A stretch of 45,053 bases of DNA from Microcaldota archaeon (lineage in GTDB: Archaea > Micrarchaeota > Micrarchaeia > Anstonellales > Anstonellaceae): NCBI GenBank assembly GCA_026396415.1, contig JAPLWX010000015.1:1-45053 (forward strand), in the 5' to 3' direction. The translations under genes were made by a program, and so were the position numbers. Of the stretch, positions 1 to 5,978 are shown piece after piece. The notes beneath the pieces were generated by a model that was given only the letters and a program-made list of their open reading frames with translations, made no database searches and was not told the DNA's origin. Positions within the stretch are counted from its first letter, which is position 1, and each line of letters begins with the position of its first letter.

Positions 1-680
1 ACGGCTCCCCCGCACTGCGCAGCCTGGCATGTCCCTCCATCGCACTCCAGCCCGCTGCAGCATGAAACGCCATCGCAGGATTCCCCATCGCCTGCGCACA
101 TTGGCGCCGCGCAGGTGCCAGCATCGCACTCCAGCCCGCTGGCGCACGAATACGTGGCGCAGGATTCGCCGAGAATTGCAAGCGGCGGCAGGCTGTTGGT
201 GATGATTATCGGGATTGAGCCATACTGTATGCGGGACAATCCATATGCCGATGTGTAGCTTATGGAAATATTCGCGTTCATCGACCTGCTTGCAGAGGAT
301 GAGATGGCGGCAGGCACGTCAATTGTCGCCTTTTCGCCAGAGTCCAGCCTTATCTCGCCGGCCGCAGCCTGCCCAGACCTGCAAAACGTCGAGCTTTGGC
401 CTGCGATGGACACGCCTGTCAGCTTAATGGGGGTGGCCTCGTGGTTCTCCAAAGTCATGGTGTAGCCGCGGCTGCCTCCGCAGGCGGATTCCGTCGTCTT
501 GGCGTCATACACGCCTGTCGGGCGCGCAGACAGCCAATAGGTCTGGCTTTGCTCGGCGTTTGTGCTGCCCGCTGTGCTTGGGAAAAAGCCGAGAAGGGAA
601 ACTGAAACAAGTGCGATTACGAGAACAACTGCCGCAATGACCAGGTATTCAGTTGCGCCTTGGGCGCGCAAAGACGTCAT
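1..680 (-). CDS. class III signal-peptide pilin-like protein with Cys-rich tail (partial)
   Basis: This frame is missing from the ORF track because it runs off the left edge, but it is open from an ATG at 680 to base 1 (226 codons, no stop). The N-terminus reads MTSLRAQGATEYLVI followed by a hydrophobic stretch. This is the archaeal class III (QGATEY-type) signal of pilin-like proteins, cut by a prepilin peptidase before the Q. A beta-rich middle follows, then from about residue 170 Cys-rich repeats of the form SC..xxCxSGLECDxGTC. Those repeats suggest disulfide-stabilised surface modules. It is likely an assembled pilus or surface protein. It lies downstream of rps2 on the same strand with about 100 bp between. 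The C-terminus is not in the window. Confidence 0.8.
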   Translation of the reverse strand, partial: MTSLRAQGATEYLVIAAVVLVIALVSVSLLGFFPSTAGSTNAEQSQTYWLSARPTGVYDAKTTESACGGSRGYTMTLENHEATPIKLTGVSIAGQSSTFCRSGQAAAGEIRLDSGEKATIDVPAAISSSASRSMNANISISYTSAYGLSRIQYGSIPIIITNSLPPLAILGESCATYSCASGLECDAGTCAAPMCAGDGESCDGVSCCSGLECDGGTCQAAQCGGA

Positions 681-787
681 GTTCGCTGCTATTGGAGGCG
701 AATCCTTTTATTCTTTGCCTCTCTCCAGAAAAATCCCGATGCGCCAGCTTGCGCTAAGAGGCAATAAAATAATAAAAATAAGCGCGC

Positions 788-1696
788 TCACTCCTCTTTC
801 TTCTTGTGGGCATGGGCGTGCTTCTCTTCAGTAGGCGCAACAGGTTCCTCTTTTGGCGCTTCCGCCTTTTCAGATGGCGCAGGGGTTGCAGCTTCAGCAG
901 GCTTTCCACTCGCCTTCGGCGACTGTCCCTCCAGATGCTCCCGATTCGAGCCTTCAGCTCGAATGGGCGCAGTTTTGCTGTGCAAAACTGCCGTCGCATC
1001 TGAAGGTTCTTCCACTTTCTCCTCCTGCACCGCCGCTTTCACGCTCTCCTCCGCAGCTGCAGGCGCGGCTGCGCCTTCAGGCACCGCAACTTCCTCTCCA
1101 GGCTCTGCCTCGAATGCGGCAAGCGGCTTTTGGAACTCGTCATAAGATGCAATCTTGCCCTTCCCCATCAGGTATTCTCGCGCGAGCAAATAGAAGATAA
1201 GCGCCAAAGAGCGCCTTCCCTTGTTGTTGCAGGGAATCACCCAGTCCACGAATGTGGTGATGTTGTCGCTGTCGCAAAGGCCCACGATGGGGATTCCCAT
1301 TGTGCCCGCCTCGGTGACCGCCTGCCTCTCGCTTCTCGGGTCGCAGATGAGCAGGATCTTCGGCTCCATGAAATCCGCGCGCGCCACGTTGGTAAGAATG
1401 CCCGGGATGAACCTTCCCTGGAAAACCTTTATGCCTGTGACCGCGGAAAACACCGATGCCGCATTGCCCGAATACGTCCTCGAGGCAACCACCATCACCT
1501 CGCCAGGCTCGTACTTGGCAAGGAGCTTCCCGGCCATGCGTATCCTTTCATCAATCTTTCTCAGGTCAAGCACGTAGAGCCCGTCGTTCCTGATGCGGTA
1601 GATGAACGGGTTCATGTCCACGACTTTGAGCTTGGTGCCGATGTGTATGCCGGCCTCAAGATACGTCTCTTGCTTTATCAGGAAATTTTCAGCCAT
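788..1696 (-). CDS. rps2: 30S ribosomal protein S2
   Basis: Small-subunit protein S2 (archaeal uS2), which binds between the head and body of the 30S subunit. The core, about residues 1-195, is typical (EAGIHIGTK near the start; later FVDWVIPCNNKGRRSLALIF). The ORF track starts 19 codons early. The ATG at 1696 (MAENFLIKQ) is preceded by a GGTGA ribosome site and is preferred, giving 302 residues. The C-terminal 100 residues or so are an Ala/Glu/Lys/Pro-rich tail ending in His/Lys repeats, longer than usual. Part of the tail is encoded by a nested palindrome (932-1002). In archaea S2 normally closes the S13-to-RpoN cluster; here it is cut off from it by the 36-kb element. Confidence 0.97.
   Translation of the reverse strand: MAENFLIKQETYLEAGIHIGTKLKVVDMNPFIYRIRNDGLYVLDLRKIDERIRMAGKLLAKYEPGEVMVVASRTYSGNAASVFSAVTGIKVFQGRFIPGILTNVARADFMEPKILLICDPRSERQAVTEAGTMGIPIVGLCDSDNITTFVDWVIPCNNKGRRSLALIFYLLAREYLMGKGKIASYDEFQKPLAAFEAEPGEEVAVPEGAAAPAAAEESVKAAVQEEKVEEPSDATAVLHSKTAPIRAEGSNREHLEGQSPKASGKPAEAATPAPSEKAEAPKEEPVAPTEEKHAHAHKKKEE
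932..1002. repeat. nested palindrome inside the rps2 coding tail
   Basis: An outer stem CAGATGC/GCATCTG (932-938 with 996-1002) encloses two perfect hairpins: ATTCGAGC/GCTCGAAT (944-951, 957-964) and GCAGTTTTG/CAAAACTGC (969-977, 983-991). It is translated in frame as part of the S2 tail. The first hairpin and its flanks (CCGATTCG...CGAATGGGCGC) recur in rps11. Confidence 0.75.
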
Positions 1697-1807
1697 TTTT
1701 TTCACCTTTTTACGGCTTCCCGCAGGCACTTCCCCGCGCGCTTGCGCGGGCACGCCACTCTCGGAACCGCCGAATTACAATAAAATATGGGGCCATCGAG
1801 ATTTGAA

Positions 1808-2003
1808 TTTTCGGAACCCCGAACCTTTCATTCTTAGATTGGAACTTCATTGCCAACTGAGCGATACTCCGCTGCTTGCAGCGGAGCGAAGTTGGCAATA
1901 TTTCGACCGAATGGCGATGATACCCCGCTGCTTGCAGCGGGGCGCCTTCGGTCGAATTCATTCCAATTCTGGCAAATTTCTCTCGAAATTTGCCAAGGGC
2001 ACT
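1808..2003 (-). other. highly structured intron of tRNA-Pro
   Basis: This is the inferred intron. It holds two near-identical hairpins, CTCCGCTG/CAGCGGAG (1867-1886) and CCCCGCTG/CAGCGGGG (1923-1942). Each sits inside its own longer stem (ATTGCCAACT/AGTTGGCAAT and TTCGACCGAA/TTCGGTCGAA), and an outer ATTGGAA/TTCCAAT stem encloses both. A third 10-bp hairpin GGCAAATTTC/GAAATTTGCC spans 1971-1994. The short ORFs reported here are products of the palindromes. No homing-endonuclease ORF is present. Confidence 0.7.
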
Positions 2004-2040
2004 CTCGAATCTCTAGCACCCCAAGCTAGAAGGCTAGCCA

Positions 2041-2057
2041 GGTTACCCCATGGCCCC
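2041..2057. repeat. left attachment repeat (5' end of tRNA-Pro)
   Basis: The 17-bp sequence GGTTACCCCATGGCCCC overlaps the acceptor strand and D-stem start of tRNA-Pro. An identical direct copy lies at 38215-38231. The intact tRNA lies to the left and the element to the right. Confidence 0.8.
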
Positions 2058-2073
2058 CTGTAGTTTGGCTGGG

Positions 2074-2084
2074 GTTATTTAAAC
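2074..2084. promoter_or_regulatory. shared divergent TATA element for integrase and tRNA-Pro
   Basis: The symmetric core TTATTTAAA lies about 25 bases upstream of the integrase ATG (2107), fitting a leaderless mRNA. On the other strand it lies about 20-25 bases upstream of the first tRNA-Pro base (2057). It belongs to the element, so integration appears to supply tRNA-Pro with a new promoter. This is inferred from spacing only. Confidence 0.55.
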
Positions 2085-2106
2085 TTTGCTGCCCCATATA
2101 CTACTC

Positions 2107-3408
2107 ATGGTCACAGAAGAGGAAAGCCGTCTCATGGGATTCCAGAGGCAGCTTGCATCATCTCGTATGGTAGAAGCCAATCGAGGATATATTGGGAAAT
2201 ATTTAAAAGATGCCCTACTGCGCGGGCTGTCGCCAGGACGCCAGAAAATACTGCTCATGGAAGCACTCTATTGGGAAAAACTGCTCAAAAAGGACTTCAA
2301 GAAGGCGACCGAGGACGACCTGAAGGACGCGGTTTCAAGGATGCAGGCATCGAAATACAGGGATGCGACGAAAAAGAAGAAGGTTGCAATCCTCAAGAAC
2401 TTCTACCGCTGGCTTTATGACGGCGACGAGCTGCCACCGCAAGTCAAATTCGCGAAACGCATCCACTTCAAGGACGTGGAGCTCGATGCAAAGTCAATAA
2501 TCAGGCGCGACGACCTCGAAAAACTGCTCAAGGCCTGCGACAACGTGCGCGACTCAGCCCTGCTTTATCTCATGTGGGAAAGCGGCGTCAGGATTGGCGA
2601 GCTCACGAACGCCAAGCTTGACGACTACAAGGACGAAGGGGCATACTACTCGCTTGAGGTCAATGGAAAGACGGGCAGGCGGAAGATTGTCCTAGTCGAG
2701 TGCGTGCCCTACATGAAAAAATGGCTCAATAAACACCCATTCAGGGCCGCCGCGAACGCCCCCCTCTTCTGCTCCCTGGTCCATAAGACCATGGCGCCGC
2801 TCTCAATCCGCCACACCAATACAACGCTCAAGGCACTGGCTGGAAAGGCGAACATCAAGAAGCCGATTAACCCCCATGCCTTCAGAAGGGCGGCGGCGTC
2901 CGACAAGGCCCCGAGGTACTCCCATGCGACAATCTGCGCCTATTTCGGGTGGCGCCAGGGCAGCCGGACCCCCGCCCGCTACATTGGCGTGGACGCCGAG
3001 CAGACGAATGCCGAAGTGCTCAAGAGCTACGGCATCGGGAAGGACACGAAGCCTGCCCCCATTGCCATGGTGAAGTGCCCGAACTGCGGGACTGAGAACA
3101 TATCCGGGAACCTTGTCTGTGAGCTGTGCTCGCGCGCGCTGAACATGGGGGCGGCGCTAGAGGTGAAGAAGCAGCTCGAAAACGTGCCTTCCCTCCAGCA
3201 GCAGCTTGAGGAGATGCGCAAGGAGCAGGAAGAAACGAATAGGAAGATGCGCGAGGAACAGGAACGGATGAAGAAAGAGATGGAGCAGATGGCGACGCCT
3301 GCCGCGCTCACCACGGTGAGCCGCGGGAAACGGATCAGGGAAGCGCAGCCGTTGATGAAAAAGACCGTGGGGAAGGCGCGCGCCGCCAAGCCAGGCGACC
3401 TGGCTTAG
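2107..3408 (+). CDS. int: tyrosine recombinase / integrase with zinc ribbon and coiled-coil tail
   Basis: A phage-type integrase that would join the attachment site to tRNA-Pro. An N-terminal SAM-like core-binding region covers about residues 20-115. The catalytic domain follows with Arg in ESGVRIGEL (about 161), Lys in NGKTGRRKI, HAFR (HxxR, about 256), Trp in AYFGW in place of the second His, and Tyr in ARYIG (about 291). A CPNC...CELC zinc ribbon follows at about 323-342, then a Glu/Lys/Met coiled coil and a basic tail. The track starts at a TTG (2086). The ATG at 2107 is preferred because a TATA box sits about 25 bases upstream. It is the first gene inside the left attachment repeat, as expected for an integrase. 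Confidence 0.9.
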   Translation: MVTEEESRLMGFQRQLASSRMVEANRGYIGKYLKDALLRGLSPGRQKILLMEALYWEKLLKKDFKKATEDDLKDAVSRMQASKYRDATKKKKVAILKNFYRWLYDGDELPPQVKFAKRIHFKDVELDAKSIIRRDDLEKLLKACDNVRDSALLYLMWESGVRIGELTNAKLDDYKDEGAYYSLEVNGKTGRRKIVLVECVPYMKKWLNKHPFRAAANAPLFCSLVHKTMAPLSIRHTNTTLKALAGKANIKKPINPHAFRRAAASDKAPRYSHATICAYFGWRQGSRTPARYIGVDAEQTNAEVLKSYGIGKDTKPAPIAMVKCPNCGTENISGNLVCELCSRALNMGAALEVKKQLENVPSLQQQLEEMRKEQEETNRKMREEQERMKKEMEQMATPAALTTVSRGKRIREAQPLMKKTVGKARAAKPGDLA

Positions 3409-3412
3409 GCGG

Positions 3413-3559
3413 CTACTCTTTCCGCGCCTCGCTTGTTTTGCCCCTGTCCCTGACACGGATAACCAGCGCGCCATCTGCCTCACCGGCTTCAAGTTCTGCC
3501 CAATCTTCCAATATTGCGAGCCTCAGGGCGTTCAGGCGAAAGTCAAGTGCCATGCTCAT
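3413..3559 (-). CDS. small charged protein downstream of a transfer-type promoter box
   Basis: The track ORF starts at a TTG (3616). The ATG at 3559 (MSMALDFRLNALR, 48 residues) is preferred because a copy of the approximately 40-bp box found before the methyltransferase and virB4 genes ends at 3571. That makes it a likely expressed gene despite its size. The product is an amphipathic helix followed by an acidic turn and a basic, beta-like tail (ALVIRVRDRGK). No family is recognised. It is convergent with the integrase, with only 4 bp between stop codons. An excision or regulatory accessory role is possible but unproven. An ATG at 3553 is an alternative start. Confidence 0.5.
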   Translation of the reverse strand: MSMALDFRLNALRLAILEDWAELEAGEADGALVIRVRDRGKTSEARKE

Positions 3560-3570
3560 TTTATGCACGA

Positions 3571-3610
3571 GGGATAACTTATCGTTTCCTGGACAATGAG
3601 TTACGTTAAG
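3571..3610 (-). promoter_or_regulatory. transfer-regulon box, copy C
   Basis: Read on the minus strand it begins CTTAACGTAACTCATTGTCC and ends GTTATCCC. It matches copies at 8011-8050 and 16585-16623 over nearly the whole length. It lies just upstream of the small minus-strand gene. Confidence 0.75.
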
Positions 3611-3643
3611 GCGCAAAATGGCCGCTAGCGCCTACAGACCCCA

Positions 3644-3696
3644 AATTTCCTAGGAAATTCCCAGGGGATATCTCGGAGAATTTTCCTTCCTAGGAA
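3644..3696. promoter_or_regulatory. paired CCTAGG palindromes (putative operator)
   Basis: AATTTCCTAGGAAATT is a perfect 16-bp palindrome (3644-3659), and TTCCTAGGAA recurs at 3687-3696 just before the wHTH reading frame. A related inverted repeat occurs at 4256-4275. The arrangement suggests binding sites for the adjacent regulator. Confidence 0.5.
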
Positions 3697-3747
3697 ATGC
3701 ACTGTCTGCGGTCTTGCACAAATCCTTCACTATGCACAAGACAACCC

Positions 3748-4014
3748 ATGGCAGGAAGGGCAGATGGGGTTCTCATGGCGAAGCTGCTTGGCTCCATTAC
3801 GGAAAAGGGGATGAGCATCCGCCAGCTGTCCTGCAAGACAGGCATCAACTGCAAAACGGTCAGGAAGTTCATCGACCTGATAGTGCAGGTGCAGGGTTCG
3901 CCCAGGCTTAAGCTGGAGATGGTGGGCCTGCGGGTGCTTGTGACGCGGGAAAAGCCAGCTACGCCGAAAGCGCGCATCTGCGATAACCTGCCAAACCAAG
4001 AGCAAATGAGGTGA
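3748..4014 (+). CDS. small helix-turn-helix protein
   Basis: Small putative DNA-binding regulator of 88 residues from the ATG at 3748. The middle reads MSIRQLSCKTGINCKTVRKF, a helix-turn-helix pattern, followed by a strand-like wing (LKLEMVGLRVLVTRE). The reading frame is open back to an ATG at 3697, which directly abuts the second CCTAGG palindrome and would suit a leaderless start. The ATG at 3775 is also possible. It is probably co-translated with the next gene, whose GGTGA site overlaps this stop region. It likely controls its own promoter and perhaps that of the nuclease gene at 4319, since similar palindromes precede both. Confidence 0.65.
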   Translation: MAGRADGVLMAKLLGSITEKGMSIRQLSCKTGINCKTVRKFIDLIVQVQGSPRLKLEMVGLRVLVTREKPATPKARICDNLPNQEQMR

Positions 4015-4020
4015 TTTGGT

Positions 4021-4215
4021 ATGGCACAGAACGAAAAAACCGCCGTGGTTGACGGCAAGGAAAAGGGCGCGCCCGATTTTGTCGTGAAAATGCCCATGGA
4101 AGACGGCAAATGGATGAAGGTGGGGGTCGGCTTCTTCAATCCCCGAAGCGAATCGTACACCATCTACTTCGACATCATCCCGGACAGGCTGAAGGTCGTG
4201 ATGTTCAGGAGATAA
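4021..4215 (+). CDS. small conserved-looking hypothetical protein
   Basis: A 64-residue protein with a GGTGATTTGGT site directly before the ATG, six bases after the helix-turn-helix gene stop, so the two form an operon. The N-terminus is charged and probably disordered. The rest (about 20-64) looks like a small beta sheet with aromatic and hydrophobic alternation (VKVGVGFFNP, YTIYFDIIP). The family is not recognised. A role as partner of the preceding regulator is only suggested by coupling. Confidence 0.6.
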   Translation: MAQNEKTAVVDGKEKGAPDFVVKMPMEDGKWMKVGVGFFNPRSESYTIYFDIIPDRLKVVMFRR

Positions 4216-4255
4216 TGGCGGGCCATCCGCTGGGACTCAGATTCAGCGTCAGACA

Positions 4256-4294
4256 CTAGGAAGTGCGCTTCCTAGATCTGGCGATATCTATATA
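4256..4294. promoter_or_regulatory. inverted repeat plus TATA box before the nuclease gene
   Basis: CTAGGAAG and CTTCCTAG form an inverted repeat (4256-4275) with a 4-base centre, echoing the CCTAGG palindromes upstream. A TATA sequence TCTATATAAC follows at about 4286-4295, about 25-30 bases before the ATG at 4319, fitting a leaderless start. Confidence 0.5.
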
Positions 4295-4318
4295 ACCCCC
4301 CAAAAGCATGTTTTTATC

Positions 4319-5920
4319 ATGCAGTATTCTTACCCAAATATCGCACAACAGATGCTTACGTATTCAAAAAAATATAGCTCAATAGATTTGTCTGGCAAAA
4401 CCTTGCAAGGCGAGGCATTGAGGTTGGTTCTTAAGGATCTAATGGATTACGACCTCCTTTGTTTTGCAAATTCTATAAGCATATATGATAAGGAAAATCT
4501 TTTTGACATGGCTGGAAGAATGGTCCGAGGGGTTGAAGAGTTCATCAATCTTATGACGGAAATAGACCCAAATGACTACTGGACTGTAATGAATTTTCAA
4601 TTAGGAAATTATGACGCCATACCTGAATTAGACAGTATAATATATCGTAATTTTCAAGATCGAAAAGTCGTTGGCAGATTAATCAACATATATATTCAAT
4701 TAAGTGTTTTTAGTGAAACAACCCAGCGATTAGGCATCGATCTTGAGATAAGGACTATTGGGGATGGTATTGGCTATCTTCAATCAAGAAGAATATATCT
4801 CCAAACACTCCAATCGTTGATTGCACTATATTGTAATGGAACTCAAAAAATAGATAGCCGAGAAATGATGATTGTTCTGTTTCCTCCAATTGAATTTTAC
4901 TTGATGAGAATTGGCTATTTGAGCGATTATATTCCTCCCAGCTATTGTTTGGAAGACTATACTGTAAAAATCACTGGTACTTTTCCAGGTTATTCTTTTG
5001 AATCAAACTATGATTATAGAACTTTAGAAAACTTTTTTTTAGTGCCCCTTAGGTTTCCAGCAATGGAAATGCTCGAATATCTGGAATTTGATAAAACTAA
5101 AGCCAAACCCCCAAATAAAGCTAAAAATAAGATTTTCTCATTCGAAGAATTCGAGGTTATGCCCGAAAACTGGAAAGTCCTTTTTTCAGAATATGGACTG
5201 GATAAGTGCACTTTATTTGGAAAATATGCTGATCTATTCAAAGATTTGCGTCCCAACGTTCTACACGACTATTTTATTGCTATTAATAAAACGGCCCTAT
5301 TAGACAAAATAAAAACGTTTTTTGGTGAAAAGGAAACGAATGCCATCTATGACTCATTGTTGGTACCTGAGAACGACTTTATAGGCATGGTCAATTCGAG
5401 GAATCCTTTTGTCATATACAACGGGGTTCTTTATTCAAACGTAAATCTCCTCTCAAAATTTCTCATATTTCTTACCGAAGATTACTTAAACACGATAAAA
5501 AAATATCAAATAGATGCAGGGTTTGCATTCGAAAAGGTCATCAGCACTCTTCTTCAGAAGCACAAGTATGATATACGTGAAATAAAGCGAATAAAGAATA
5601 CGGGGGGCACCTATAGTGAATTTGATGTGATTGCATTGAAAGATGGCGAAGGATATAATTTTCAATGCAAGAACAACATTATTGACATATCCAACATAAA
5701 GACTGATCTTCATAAATTTAAACAGCGGAATGATTACTTGCTTGCAGCGTATGAAAAGGCCTACAATAAAGAATTGAACCGAGAGAAACATCTTTTAGAT
5801 AAACTAAGTGTAAAGGTAGTTCATCACGTCGTGGTAACTAGATTTCCGGTTATTACTCGTTCTCCACACATTATAACTTACCAGCGTTTTGAAGATTGGA
5901 TAAGAGAGAATCGATGTTAA
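4319..5920 (+). CDS. AT-rich protein with C-terminal PD-(D/E)XK nuclease-like domain
   Basis: A 533-residue protein, clearly more AT-rich than the transfer genes. Residues 1-390 match nothing I recognise. The C-terminal 140 residues hold a restriction-endonuclease-like pattern: helix FEKVISTLLQ (about 401), then EFDVIA (about 437) and FQCKN (about 453), i.e. E...D...QxK of the PD-(D/E)XK fold, Mrr-like. No transmembrane segments are evident. It would act on nucleic acid in the cytoplasm. It is followed 58 bp later, same strand, by another large nuclease-like gene, so the pair may be one defence module. Function and partner dependence are inferred. Confidence 0.6.
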   Translation: MQYSYPNIAQQMLTYSKKYSSIDLSGKTLQGEALRLVLKDLMDYDLLCFANSISIYDKENLFDMAGRMVRGVEEFINLMTEIDPNDYWTVMNFQLGNYDAIPELDSIIYRNFQDRKVVGRLINIYIQLSVFSETTQRLGIDLEIRTIGDGIGYLQSRRIYLQTLQSLIALYCNGTQKIDSREMMIVLFPPIEFYLMRIGYLSDYIPPSYCLEDYTVKITGTFPGYSFESNYDYRTLENFFLVPLRFPAMEMLEYLEFDKTKAKPPNKAKNKIFSFEEFEVMPENWKVLFSEYGLDKCTLFGKYADLFKDLRPNVLHDYFIAINKTALLDKIKTFFGEKETNAIYDSLLVPENDFIGMVNSRNPFVIYNGVLYSNVNLLSKFLIFLTEDYLNTIKKYQIDAGFAFEKVISTLLQKHKYDIREIKRIKNTGGTYSEFDVIALKDGEGYNFQCKNNIIDISNIKTDLHKFKQRNDYLLAAYEKAYNKELNREKHLLDKLSVKVVHHVVVTRFPVITRSPHIITYQRFEDWIRENRC

Positions 5921-5978
5921 CATCGGAGATTTGTTACTTAAGCGATAGTTTTATATCGTCAATATAGATAACTATTTT

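Larger units (their letters stand above)
1788..2057 (-). tRNA. tRNA-Pro(GGG) with a large T-arm intron
   Basis: The acceptor stem is GGGGCCA (2051-2057) with TGGCCCC plus discriminator A (1788-1795). The D stem is GGGT/GCCT. The anticodon stem is CTAGC/GCTAG around loop TTGGGGT, so the anticodon is GGG (Pro). The T stem is TCGAG (2004-2008) with CTCGA (1796-1800), and the T loop is TTCAAAT (1801-1807). The 5' half of the T stem and the T loop are separated by about 196 bases, so the gene only folds if these are removed as an intron near position 53/54. CCA is not encoded. Its first 17 bases double as the left attachment site of the neighbouring element. Exact splice sites are inferred from the fold. 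Confidence 0.85.

Noticed and set aside
1602-2063. ORFs across 1602-2063 on both strands (153, 83 and 61 residues)
   Set aside because: They run through rps2 antisense DNA and the tRNA-Pro gene; the open frames come from palindromic intron sequence.
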